The position numbers were made by a program, and so were the translations under genes. From Rhodalgimonas zhirmunskyi (lineage in GTDB: Bacteria; Pseudomonadota; Alphaproteobacteria; Rhodobacterales; Rhodobacteraceae), in NCBI GenBank assembly GCA_030848925.1, contig JANFFA010000002.1:1-64000 (forward strand): 64,000 nucleotides of DNA, read 5' to 3'. The notes beneath the pieces were generated by a model that ran no database searches, was not told where the DNA came from, and saw only the letters and a program-made list of their open reading frames with translations. Positions 38,241 through 47,382 of the stretch are shown here, in pieces (positions within the stretch are counted from its first letter, which is position 1; each line of letters begins with the position of its first letter).

Positions 38241-39761
38241 TCACGCCCCGCCGATACTCTTGGCCGAGGCCATGCCGGGCGCGGTCGATTTCCCGCCCAG
38301 CTTGTCGCGCACGCCCTTTTCGATCCGCTCGCCGATGTCGCCGTCGATGTTCTTCCAATAGTCGAACGCGCGCAGCAACACCTTCTCGCTCACCCCGTCG
38401 CACAGGTGGCCGACCACGTTACCCACCAGCCGCTCGCGCATGGCGTCATCCATCACCTCGCGCACCAGAATCCCGGCCTGACTCCAATCGTCGTCATCCT
38501 CGCGCAGCGTATAGGCCTGGCGCACCATGTCGCCATCGGCTGGGAACAACCCCGCCTCGCCGCCCGGTTCGGGCTGCGCCGCCGGACCGCCATAGGAATT
38601 GGGCGCATAAACCGGATCGCTCACCGGCACTGTGCGCCCCTCACCATCCTTGGAATAGCTGTGAACCGGGGATTTCGCGCTGTTCACCGGGATCTGCTTG
38701 TAATTCACGCCCAACCGCGCCCGGTGCGCATCGGCATAGGAAAACCCGCGCGCCAACAGCATCTTGTCGGGCGAAAGGCCGACCCCCGGCACCATGTTGT
38801 TGGGCTCGAACGCCGCCTGCTCGATCTGGGTGTGGAAATCGGTCGGATTGCGATCCAGAACCAGCTTACCCACCTCGATCAGCGGATAATCCTCATGCGG
38901 CCAAACCTTGGTCAAATCGAACGGGTTGATGCGATAGGTCTTGGCCTCCTCATACGGCATGATCTGCCATTTCAGCGTCCAACTCGGATGATCGCCATCC
39001 CGAATCGCGTTGAACAGGTCGCGCCGGTGATAATCGCCGTCCGTTCCGGCCATCTTGTCGGCCTCCTCCTGGCTCAGGTAGGCGTTGCCGTCGCCCTGAT
39101 CGGTGTGCCAGTGGAACTTGACCCAGAACTTCTCACCCTCGGCGTTGATCAGCGAATAGGTGTGGCTGGAATAGCCGTTCATCTCGCGCCACGTGCGCGG
39201 AATACCGCGATCCCCCATCAGATAAGCCACCTGATGCGCGCTCTCGGGGGAGAGTGTCCAGAAATCCCACTGCATGTCATGATCGCGCATGTCGTTGTCG
39301 GCGCGGCGTTTCTGGCTGCGGATGAAATGCTGGAACTTCAGCGGATCACGGATGAAAAACACCGGCGTGTTGTTCCCCACCATGTCGAAATTGCCATCCT
39401 CGGTATACATTTTAACCGAGAACCCGCGCGGATCGCGCCATGTGTCGGGGCTCCCCCGCTCACCCGCAACTGTGGAAAACCGCGCCACCACCTCGCAAGA
39501 GGCACCGGGCTGGAAAATCTTGGCCTTGGTGTATTTCGACACATCCTGCGTCGTCTCGAAATGTCCGAACGCGCCGCCGCCCTTCGCATGCGGCTGACGC
39601 TCGGGAATACGCTCGCGGTTGAAGTTGGCCATCTGCTCCAACAGGTAATGATCGTTCAACACGATCGGCCCATCCGGCCCGATGGTCAGCGAATGTTCAT
39701 CGCTCTGAACACGGATACCTGCATCTGTCGTGGTGGGGGGAACGCGTTTGTCGTCTGCCAT
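38241..39761 (-). CDS. katA: Monofunctional heme catalase
   Basis: It dismutates hydrogen peroxide. The 506-residue clade 3-sized protein shows the active-site histidine region [16 protein letters not shown], the [23 protein letters not shown] signature with the distal-pocket asparagine stretch, and the proximal tyrosine region [17 protein letters not shown]. Start 39761 (MADDKRVPP) follows AAGGAGATCGACC. No OxyR gene lies next to it. Confidence 0.97.
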   Translation of the reverse strand: MADDKRVPPTTTDAGIRVQSDEHSLTIGPDGPIVLNDHYLLEQMANFNRERIPERQPHAKGGGAFGHFETTQDVSKYTKAKIFQPGASCEVVARFSTVAGERGSPDTWRDPRGFSVKMYTEDGNFDMVGNNTPVFFIRDPLKFQHFIRSQKRRADNDMRDHDMQWDFWTLSPESAHQVAYLMGDRGIPRTWREMNGYSSHTYSLINAEGEKFWVKFHWHTDQGDGNAYLSQEEADKMAGTDGDYHRRDLFNAIRDGDHPSWTLKWQIMPYEEAKTYRINPFDLTKVWPHEDYPLIEVGKLVLDRNPTDFHTQIEQAAFEPNNMVPGVGLSPDKMLLARGFSYADAHRARLGVNYKQIPVNSAKSPVHSYSKDGEGRTVPVSDPVYAPNSYGGPAAQPEPGGEAGLFPADGDMVRQAYTLREDDDDWSQAGILVREVMDDAMRERLVGNVVGHLCDGVSEKVLLRAFDYWKNIDGDIGERIEKGVRDKLGGKSTAPGMASAKSIGGA

Positions 39762-39856
39762 GGTCGATCTCCTTGGTTTCTGATCAATCAACCACAGGCC
39801 CGACGAAATGTTCCGCCCCGGCGGACCCCACCTCTGGCAAACCCGTCCAACAAACG

Positions 39857-39885
39857 AAAAAGACCCGGGCGCGAACGCCCGGGTC
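39857..39885 (-). terminator. Terminator of glnK-amtB
   Basis: GACCCGGGCG (39862-39871) pairs with CGCCCGGGTC (39876-39885); on the minus strand it is followed by five T, just past the amtB stop. Confidence 0.85.
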
Positions 39886-39916
39886 GTTGTCAGAGCTGAG
39901 TTTCAGGGAGGAGAGA

Positions 39917-41239
39917 TCAGCTCTTCGAGAACTCCGGATAGGCTTCCATGCCCAGCTCGGCCATGTCGAGACCGTTGATCTCTTCTTCTTCGCTGACGCG
40001 GATGCCCATGGTCATCTTCAGGATGAACCAAATTACAGCCGAGACGACGAAGACGAAGATGCCGACAACCACGATGGAATAGAGCTGCGTGCCGATCGAC
40101 GCGTCCGAGTTGGTGAAGGCAACAGCGATCGTGCCCCAGATGCCTGCGAACAGGTGAACCGGGATGGCACCGACAACGTCGTCGATCTTCAGCTTGTCAA
40201 GGAACGGAACCGCGAAGACCACGATCACGCCACCAACGGCACCAATCAGAGTCGCCGTACCAAGACCCGGCGTCAGCGGCTCGGCGGTGATCGACACGAG
40301 GCCGGCCAACGCACCGTTGAGAACCATGGTCAGGTCGACCTTCTTGTAAAGAACCTGCGTCAGGATCAGCGCGGCAATGGCACCACCGGCAGCAGCCGTG
40401 TTGGTGTTGGCGAAGATGCGGCTGATGTCCGCGACGTTGGCCGCCGTATCCATGTACAGCTGCGAGCCGCCATTGAAGCCGAACCAACCCAGCCACAGGA
40501 TGAACGTGCCCAGCGTCGCCAGCGGCAGGTTCGAACCCATGATCGGAACGACACGGCCTTCTTTGTATTTACCCAGACGCGGGCCAAGGATCAGCGCGCC
40601 AGCAAGGGCCGCCCAACCACCGGTCGAGTGCACAACGGTCGATCCCGCAAAGTCAAGGAAACCGCCGGCATCAAGGAAACCACCGCCCCATTTCCAGCTT
40701 GCCTGGATCGGGTAGATCAGGCCGGTCAGAACAACCGTGAAGATCAGGAAGGGCCACAGTTTGATACGCTCGGCCAGGGTGCCCGACACGATCGACGCCG
40801 TGGTGGCACAGAACATCAACTGGAAGAAGAAGTCCGAGCCGACGCTGGCATAGGTAAGGTCGGTTTCGGTATCGGCCAAGCCCACCGGCTCAAGCCCGGT
40901 CAGCCCGAACGCGCCAAGTACGCCATCCATGCTCCAGCCGTCGCCCGGGTACATCAGGTTGTAGCCGATCAGGTAGTACATGATCGCGGCGATCGAAAAC
41001 AGCGCCATGTTCTTGGTCAGCTGCATGGTCACGTTCTTGGTCCGCACCAAACCAGCTTCCAGCATGGTAAAGCCGGCGGCCATCCACATCACGAGGAAGC
41101 CGGTGACAAGGAACATGAAGGTGTTCAGAATATAGCCGACTTCGCTCATCGGCGGCGTGGTGTCAGCCTCCTGAGCCAGACCCATGCTCGGCAAGGCAAT
41201 GATTGCCGCCGTCAGGCCCAGCTTGGAAAGGGTTTTCAT
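39917..41239 (-). CDS. amtB: Ammonium transporter AmtB
   Basis: AmtB conducts ammonium across the inner membrane. The 440-residue precursor has a signal-like N-terminus (MKTLSKLGLTAAIIALPSMGLAQ), eleven membrane helices and the conserved DFAGSTVVHSTGGWAAL motif that contains a pore histidine. Of three in-frame ATGs the one at 41239 is chosen because GGGGACGGAG lies nine bases before it. It is read after glnK, which controls it by binding. Confidence 0.95.
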   Translation of the reverse strand: MKTLSKLGLTAAIIALPSMGLAQEADTTPPMSEVGYILNTFMFLVTGFLVMWMAAGFTMLEAGLVRTKNVTMQLTKNMALFSIAAIMYYLIGYNLMYPGDGWSMDGVLGAFGLTGLEPVGLADTETDLTYASVGSDFFFQLMFCATTASIVSGTLAERIKLWPFLIFTVVLTGLIYPIQASWKWGGGFLDAGGFLDFAGSTVVHSTGGWAALAGALILGPRLGKYKEGRVVPIMGSNLPLATLGTFILWLGWFGFNGGSQLYMDTAANVADISRIFANTNTAAAGGAIAALILTQVLYKKVDLTMVLNGALAGLVSITAEPLTPGLGTATLIGAVGGVIVVFAVPFLDKLKIDDVVGAIPVHLFAGIWGTIAVAFTNSDASIGTQLYSIVVVGIFVFVVSAVIWFILKMTMGIRVSEEEEINGLDMAELGMEAYPEFSKS

Positions 41240-41263
41240 ATTGGTCATCTCCGTCCCCATCTT

Positions 41264-41602
41264 TTAAATCGCGTCTGCGTTGGTTTCGCCGGTGCGCACG
41301 CGAACCGCTTGTTCCACATCCAGCACGAAAATCTTGCCGTCACCGATCTTGCCGGTGCGCGCTGTTGCCGTGATGGCCTCGATCACTTGATCGGCCATGG
41401 CCGCGCTCACGACGATTTCCAGTTTGATTTTCGGCACGAAATTCACCGCGTATTCAGCACCGCGATAGATTTCCGTATGGCCCGATTGCGAGCCGAAGCC
41501 CTTGATTTCGGTAACCATCATACCGCGCACGCCGATTTCGGTGAGCGCCTCGCGCACCTCCTCGAGCTTGAACGGCTTGATCGTTGCAATGATCAGTTTC
41601 AC
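41264..41602 (-). CDS. glnK: Nitrogen regulatory protein P-II (GlnK)
   Basis: A 112-residue trimeric sensor of glutamine and 2-oxoglutarate that plugs AmtB and steers nitrogen regulation. The uridylylation loop EIYRGAEYAVNF carries the target tyrosine (Y51), and VRTGETNADAI closes the protein. It is the first gene of the glnK-amtB operon, 24 bp before amtB. I could not find a clear sigma54 site in the upstream gap. Confidence 0.97.
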   Translation of the reverse strand: MKLIIATIKPFKLEEVREALTEIGVRGMMVTEIKGFGSQSGHTEIYRGAEYAVNFVPKIKLEIVVSAAMADQVIEAITATARTGKIGDGKIFVLDVEQAVRVRTGETNADAI

Positions 41603-41900
41603 CTTCTGTCCCCTTCAAATTTCGCCAGTTTCGCGTTGCACCCTGACAGGCGCTCGGCCAATTCACACAGGCAGATGAGCCGCATGCCCTCGGATTCGGA
41701 AGAAAAGCGCCAATTTTCTGACCCACTTTTCGACTCAAATGCTCAATAATTGAGCGCCCATAAATTACTGCACATTTTTTACGCACTTTGTTGACGCCAC
41801 CTGCGCAAACTTCCCCTCTACTTTTCACGTCTCCCGGTCTATCCTCCCTCCAACAACTAGGCCCCGCACAGGTGGCCAGCAGAGCACGAGCAGGCACAAG

Positions 41901-44075
41901 ATGAGCAATTCCGGGCGCAAGAAGCCGCCACTGGTGGCGGACCGCCGCTATCCCAAGCAGGCGAAAAAACCCGCGGCCAAACCGAAGGCCGCCGCCAAGG
42001 CCAAACCTGCGGCCCGCACGCGCAAACCCGCCCGCAAGCGCAATCCCATCGTCGCCCTGTTCCTCGGGCTTTTCGGCCTGATCTTCCGGGTGCTCTGGGG
42101 CTTCGGCTGGCGTGTCGGCCTGATCACCACGCTGATCATCGCCGCCGCCGTCGGCTACACCGCTTATACCCTACCGCCGGTCGACCACCTTTATGATGGC
42201 CGCGCGCGCGGCTCCGTCACCCTGCTCAACGCACAAGGCAAGGTCTTCGCATGGCGCGGCGATCAGTTCGGCGGCGTCGTCACGGCCCAAAACGTCTCGC
42301 CGCACCTGCGCAACGCCGTGGTCGCCACCGAGGACAAGCGCTTTTACAACCATTTCGGCGTCTCGCCCCGGGGCATCGCTTCGGCCGTGCGCATCAACCT
42401 CAGCGAAGGGCGCGGGCCCTTGTCGGGCCACGGCGGCTCCACCATCACCCAGCAGGTCGCCAAACTGATCTGCCTCGGCGTGCCCTACGACCCCAAAACA
42501 TGGAAGAACGAAGCCGCCTACGAGGCCGACTGCCGCGAATCCTCGCTCTGGCGCAAGGCCAAGGAGGCGGTCTATGCCCTCGCGATGGAGGCCAAGTACT
42601 CCAAGGACGACATTCTCACCGTCTATCTCAACCGGGCCTTCCTCGGCGCGGGCTCGCGCGGCTTCGAAGCCGCCGCCCAGCGCTATTTCGGCAAGGACGC
42701 CTCCGACCTGAACGCGCCCGAGGCCGCCATGCTCGCCGGATTGCTCAAGGCCCCCACCCGCTACGCCCCCACCAACAACCTCGAACGCGCACAGGCCCGC
42801 GCTGAAACCGTGCTCAAGCTGATGCACGAACAGGGCTACCTGTCCGATACCGCCCACGCGGCGGCGGTCGCCAACCCGGCCACGCTTTCCGAAGCGGCGC
42901 AAAAGAAACAGGGTGGCTACTTCGCCGACTGGGTGATGACCGAAGGCCCCGGCTTCTTCACCAAGGACACCACCGAAGACGTGATCATCCGCACCACGCT
43001 CGATCCGCGCATTCAGGTCGCCGCCGAACAAGCCATGCGCCAGATCTTCGACGAAAAGGTGCGCGACGGCTCCGAAGCACAGGCCGCAATCGTCGTCATG
43101 TCCGCCGATGGCGCCGTGCGCGCCATGGTCGGCGGGCGCAAAACCCGCGTCTCGGGCGAATTCAACCGCGCCACGCAGGCCAAGCGCCAGACCGGCTCGG
43201 CCTTCAAACCCTTCGTCTATGCCGCCGCCCTCGATCTGGGCCGCTCCCCGCTCGACGTGATCGACGACGCGCCTTACTGCGTCAACATCCGTGGATCGGG
43301 CGAATGGTGCCCCAAGAACTACGACAAGAAATTCCACGGCCCCGTCACCCTCACCGATGCGCTGAAATCCTCGCTCAACATTCCGGCGGTGAAACTGGCG
43401 CAGCAATCCGGCCTCGACGTGGTGCGCACCGTGGCCGAGCAATTCGGCATCGAAAGCGATCTCGCCCAGGGCCCCGCCCTCGCCCTCGGCGCCTCCGAGG
43501 CCAGCCTGCTGGAAATGACCGGCGCCTATGCCGGCATCCTCAACGGCGGCTCCTCCGTCACCCCTTACGGCATGACCGAATTGAAACTGCTCGGCGATGA
43601 CACCCCGGTGTTTCAGGCCGACAGCGGCATCGGCGAACGTGTCATTCAGGAAAAGACCGCCAAACAGCTGATCTGGATGATGAACAAGGTGGTGACCGAA
43701 GGCACCGGTCGCCGCGCCGCCCTCGCCGATCGGCAGGTGGCGGGCAAGACCGGCACCTCGCAATCGGCCCGCGACGCGTGGTTCCTCGGCTTCACGGCGG
43801 ATTACGTCACCGGTGTCTGGATGGGTTACGACGACAACACGCCGCTCAAGGGCGTTACCGGCTCCGGCCTTCCGGCCGAGATCTGGCACGAAACCATGCA
43901 ACGTGTGCACGCCGGCACCCCGGTGCACGATCTGCCGATGATGGCCCCGATCCCACCGACACGCTCCGCCCCGGTCATCCCACAGGGCCAGCCTCCAAAG
44001 ATCAGTTCCGAAGCCCGCACCCGCGACGCGGTCAACGACGCCCTCAACGGTCTGCGCAACTTCGAAAACCGCTGA
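41901..44075 (+). CDS. Class A penicillin-binding protein (transglycosylase/transpeptidase)
   Basis: A bifunctional peptidoglycan synthase. The 724-residue protein has a Lys/Ala/Arg/Pro-rich cytosolic tail (1-48), a membrane anchor (about 70-90), the GT51 domain with ATEDKRFYNHFG and GGSTITQQVAKL, and the transpeptidase with SAFK (in QTGSAFKPF), SLN and KTGTS. The basic tail is longer than in E. coli PBP1b-type proteins of this size class. Symbol mrcA or pbp1A is possible but not assigned. Confidence 0.94.
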   Translation: MSNSGRKKPPLVADRRYPKQAKKPAAKPKAAAKAKPAARTRKPARKRNPIVALFLGLFGLIFRVLWGFGWRVGLITTLIIAAAVGYTAYTLPPVDHLYDGRARGSVTLLNAQGKVFAWRGDQFGGVVTAQNVSPHLRNAVVATEDKRFYNHFGVSPRGIASAVRINLSEGRGPLSGHGGSTITQQVAKLICLGVPYDPKTWKNEAAYEADCRESSLWRKAKEAVYALAMEAKYSKDDILTVYLNRAFLGAGSRGFEAAAQRYFGKDASDLNAPEAAMLAGLLKAPTRYAPTNNLERAQARAETVLKLMHEQGYLSDTAHAAAVANPATLSEAAQKKQGGYFADWVMTEGPGFFTKDTTEDVIIRTTLDPRIQVAAEQAMRQIFDEKVRDGSEAQAAIVVMSADGAVRAMVGGRKTRVSGEFNRATQAKRQTGSAFKPFVYAAALDLGRSPLDVIDDAPYCVNIRGSGEWCPKNYDKKFHGPVTLTDALKSSLNIPAVKLAQQSGLDVVRTVAEQFGIESDLAQGPALALGASEASLLEMTGAYAGILNGGSSVTPYGMTELKLLGDDTPVFQADSGIGERVIQEKTAKQLIWMMNKVVTEGTGRRAALADRQVAGKTGTSQSARDAWFLGFTADYVTGVWMGYDDNTPLKGVTGSGLPAEIWHETMQRVHAGTPVHDLPMMAPIPPTRSAPVIPQGQPPKISSEARTRDAVNDALNGLRNFENR

Positions 44076-44492
44076 CCCCCCGGCCCCTCATCAGCCCCTC
44101 TCTTTAACCGGCCCGTCTCTTCCCGCCCCTGCCTTTCATTTTTCCCCAAATACTCGATCCCACCATCGCCCCACGCGCCCCCGCACGGAACAGGGTCGCA
44201 CCGCCGCTCCGGTGCGCGGGGTGGGTGGGCCAGCACGCCACAAGCCCCAACGCACAGTGCCCGGACTGGGAGCGCGCCGGAGCGGCGGTGCACCCCGCTG
44301 GGGGGGGGGCAGCGTCCCGGCACCAAACCTGACACCGCCCCCTTGATCGCGCACCCAGACCATCGTGCCATCGCCAATTTCCCCACCAATCCCCCGGTTT
44401 GTCCGGAATTGTCCCGCGACACAGCGCCCTCAAGCCTCCAATGCGGCACCAAACGCTTCCTTGGCGGGTCCTCGCGGGCTAAGCAGGGTGTC
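44076..44492. other. 417-bp gene-free stretch with inverted repeats
   Basis: No credible open frame. It holds a copy of a 20-base motif also seen at 52621 (here 44136-44155), and a 15-bp inverted repeat (44198-44212 with 44277-44291, GCACCGCCGCTCCGG) around a G-rich centre. Strongly C/G-biased strands suggest structured transcript ends rather than coding. Confidence 0.6.
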
Positions 44493-45380
44493 ATGCGTTA
44501 CGCGAACCACCATATGCTCACCGATCCGGCCCGTCCCACCGCCCAGCTCTGGCGGCTGGCACTCGGCCTCGGCATCATCGTCGCGCTGTTCTTCGCGATG
44601 AGCTACAGCTACTTCAACCTGCTGGCCGAACTGGTGACACAGGCAGAATGGCCCACCCTCGCGCAGGAGATCGACGCCGGTTCCAGCCCACGCGGCATGC
44701 TGGCGCTGCTGGGGATTTTTGGCCTCATCACCCTCTCGCTGACGTTGGTTCTGCGCACCCTGCACCACCGCAAACTGCTGTCGCTGATCGGCCCCATGGG
44801 CAAGGCGGGCCGCGATTTCCTGCGCGTGACCACCGCGATCATCGCCCTTTCGGTGCTGCTGCTGATCCTGCCCGAACCCGACGGCATCGCCCCCGGCCCC
44901 GGCCTGCCGCTGCTGCGCTGGGCGGCCCTGTTGCCGCTCGCTCTGCCTCTCATCTTCATACAGGTCACCGCGGAAGAGCTGGTCTTTCGTGGCTATATCC
45001 AGTCAACACTGGCCGCCCGCATCCGCTCTCCGCTGGTGTGGATGTTCCTTCCCGCCGCCCTCTTTGGCGCCCTCCACTGGGATCCGCAGGTGATGGGCGA
45101 CAACGCCCCGGTCTACGTTGCCACCGCCTTCATCTTCGGCCTCGCCTCGGCCGATCTCACGGCGCGCTCCGGCACGCTTGGCCCGGCGGTGGCGCTGCAC
45201 TTCGCCATAAACGTCAGCGCCCTGCTGCTCACCGCGCCGCAGGGCAACAACTTCGGCCTCGCCCTTCATCTCTATCCCTTCACGCTTGATGATACGGCGG
45301 CCCGCGCGATCTGGCTGCCCTACGACCTGCTGCAACTGCTCTGCGCCTGGCTCGCCGCGCGGCTCGCCATCGGGAGCTGA
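44493..45380 (+). CDS. CPBP-family intramembrane metalloprotease (first of two)
   Basis: A 295-residue membrane protein with about eight segments and the CPBP (Rce1-like) signature EELVFRGYIQ, then ALFGALHWDP and a final HFAINV. Such proteases process membrane proteins or bacteriocin-type peptides. ATG 44493 (MRYANHHMLTDP) is the first start with normal context. Six bases separate it from a related gene downstream. Confidence 0.85.
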   Translation: MRYANHHMLTDPARPTAQLWRLALGLGIIVALFFAMSYSYFNLLAELVTQAEWPTLAQEIDAGSSPRGMLALLGIFGLITLSLTLVLRTLHHRKLLSLIGPMGKAGRDFLRVTTAIIALSVLLLILPEPDGIAPGPGLPLLRWAALLPLALPLIFIQVTAEELVFRGYIQSTLAARIRSPLVWMFLPAALFGALHWDPQVMGDNAPVYVATAFIFGLASADLTARSGTLGPAVALHFAINVSALLLTAPQGNNFGLALHLYPFTLDDTAARAIWLPYDLLQLLCAWLAARLAIGS

Positions 45381-45386
45381 CCGCCC

Positions 45387-46328
45387 TTGCCCCCTGTCGC
45401 TCGCCGTTCTGATCGCTACCCCGCCCACCGCGCCTTTTACGCCCAGGCCCAGAAGACCCCCGGCTTTCGCCCGGTCATCCTTGGCTTCATCATCATCGAA
45501 ACGCTTTACGAGATGGGCCAGCGCCTGTTCGGTTATGGCGTCGGCGCCCTCGCCCATGACAGCGCCGAGGACATCCTGACCGGGCGCAGCGCGCTTGGCC
45601 TCACCATATCGCTGGCCTCTTTCGTGATCCTCACCGCCGCCACGGCCTTCGTTCTACGCGCGGTGCATGGCCGCCGCCTCGCCTCGCTCATCGCCCCGGA
45701 CAAGGCCGGACGCGCCCGCGCCCTTGCGCAATTCGCAAGCGCCCTGCCCTACATCCTGCTGCTTTTCCTCGCGGTCGAACTGATGCCGCCATGGTGGGAC
45801 GCCTCCGAAATCGCCGCGATCCGCCCACCGCTTCTGTGGATGCTCTGGCTGATCCCCGGCATGGCCGCTCTGCTGATCCAGATCAGCGCCGAAGAACTGT
45901 TCTACCGCGGCTACCTGCAACAACAGATCGCCGCCCATATCCGCGGCAATCTCGGCTGGCTGGTCCTGCCCAACATCGCCTTCGCGCTGGCCCATTGGCA
46001 GGTCGGCGGCCCGGCGCTGGCCAACACGCAATACATGATCTGGGCCTTCACCTTCGGCCTCGCCGCCTCGGACCTGACCGCGCGCGCTGGCACCCTCGGC
46101 CCGGCGCTGGCGCTGCATTTCGCCAACAACGCCTATGCCTTCCTATTCTACGGCGAACAGGGCGGGCCCGATTCCGGCCTTGCCCTGCTGCTCTTCTCGC
46201 CCTCCGGCATCGCCCACCCGTTCGAGGACACCGGCAGCACCGAGGTTCTCTTCTCTCCGGCCCTGCTCTCCGAACTGGGCCTCACCCTGCTTATGTGGAT
46301 CGCCGCGCGCATCGCGATCCGCCGCTGA
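45387..46328 (+). CDS. CPBP-family intramembrane metalloprotease (second of two, TTG start)
   Basis: A 313-residue paralogue of the preceding gene: EELFYRGYLQQQ, then IAFALAHWQ and HFANNAYAF, with similar membrane layout. The start is TTG at 45387, with GGGAG about nine bases upstream, overlapping the end of the first gene's region; no ATG lies in good position. The pair is probably one operon formed by duplication. Substrates unknown. Confidence 0.82.
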   Translation: MPPVARRSDRYPAHRAFYAQAQKTPGFRPVILGFIIIETLYEMGQRLFGYGVGALAHDSAEDILTGRSALGLTISLASFVILTAATAFVLRAVHGRRLASLIAPDKAGRARALAQFASALPYILLLFLAVELMPPWWDASEIAAIRPPLLWMLWLIPGMAALLIQISAEELFYRGYLQQQIAAHIRGNLGWLVLPNIAFALAHWQVGGPALANTQYMIWAFTFGLAASDLTARAGTLGPALALHFANNAYAFLFYGEQGGPDSGLALLLFSPSGIAHPFEDTGSTEVLFSPALLSELGLTLLMWIAARIAIRR

Positions 46329-46407
46329 TTGCATTCTGCGCGGCGAAAGACTATCTCGACCCCAACGCTTACAGGGCAATGCCACGCTATTCAGGGGACC
46401 GCACCGC

Positions 46408-47382
46408 ATGAACTGGATCACCAATTACGTCCGCCCCCGGATCAACTCGATCTTCTCGCGCCGCGACACGCCCGAGAACCTCTGGACCAAATGCGATGAC
46501 TGCGGCACCATGCTGTTCCATCGTGAGCTCTCGGAAAATCTCAACGTCTGCACCTCCTGCGGCCATCACATGGCGATCACCCCGCGCAACCGCTTCGAGG
46601 CGCTGTTCGACGGCGGCATCTTTACCGAGATTGACGTGCCCGAGCCGACAACCGATCCGCTCCATTTCCGCGATCAGAAACGCTACCCCGACCGCCTGAA
46701 AGCCGCCCAGCGCAGCACCGGCGAAAAAGAGGCGATGCTCGTCGCCGAAGGCGAAATGGGCCGCACACCCATCGTTGCGGCGGCACAGGACTTTTCCTTC
46801 ATGGGCGGCTCCATGGGCATGTATGTCGGCAACGCCATCGTCGCTGCCGCCGAACGCGCGGTGCGGCTCAAGCGCCCGCTGATCCTGTTCTCCGCCGCTG
46901 GCGGCGCCCGGATGCAAGAGGGGATTCTCTCGCTCATGCAAATGCCGCGCACGACAGTTGCGGTGCAGATGCTCAAGGAAGCGAACCTGCCCTATATCGT
47001 CGTGCTCACGCACCCCACCACCGGTGGCGTGACCGCATCTTACGCCATGCTCGGCGATGTCCAGATCGCCGAACCCAACGCGCTGATCTGCTTCGCTGGC
47101 CCCCGCGTCATCGAACAGACACTGGGTGAAAAACTGCCCGACGGGTTCCAACGCGCCGAATACCTGCTCGATCACGGCATGCTCGACCGGGTCACGCCGC
47201 GCACCGAAATGCGCGATGAACTCATCACCATCACCCGCATGCTGATGGGCCAGCCCCCCGCCGTCGCGGGCGATCTACCCGCCCCCGATCCCGCGCCCGA
47301 AGCACAGCCTCCCGAACAGCCGGATAAGGCGGCAGCCCCCAAAACCGCCCCAAAAACCACCCCCGAGACTCCCGCCAAATGA
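46408..47382 (+). CDS. accD: Acetyl-CoA carboxylase carboxyltransferase subunit beta
   Basis: AccD transfers carboxyl from biotin to acetyl-CoA in fatty-acid synthesis. The 324-residue protein has the N-terminal Cys4 zinc ribbon (C29, C32, C48, C51) and the crotonase-type core with DFSFMGGSMGMYVGNAIV and SAAGGARMQEGILSLMQMPR. It ends in a Pro/Ala/Lys-rich tail. Start 46408 opens MNWITNYVRPR. It overlaps folC as ATGA, a common pair. Confidence 0.97.
   Translation: MNWITNYVRPRINSIFSRRDTPENLWTKCDDCGTMLFHRELSENLNVCTSCGHHMAITPRNRFEALFDGGIFTEIDVPEPTTDPLHFRDQKRYPDRLKAAQRSTGEKEAMLVAEGEMGRTPIVAAAQDFSFMGGSMGMYVGNAIVAAAERAVRLKRPLILFSAAGGARMQEGILSLMQMPRTTVAVQMLKEANLPYIVVLTHPTTGGVTASYAMLGDVQIAEPNALICFAGPRVIEQTLGEKLPDGFQRAEYLLDHGMLDRVTPRTEMRDELITITRMLMGQPPAVAGDLPAPDPAPEAQPPEQPDKAAAPKTAPKTTPETPAK

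Noticed and set aside
41603-41900. A sigma54 promoter in front of glnK
   Set aside because: No GG-N10-GC pair with acceptable TGGCAC/TTGCA sequence was found at the right spacing.
42171-43928. A 585-codon open frame opposite the class A PBP
   Set aside because: Gly/Val/His-rich antisense shadow without start context.
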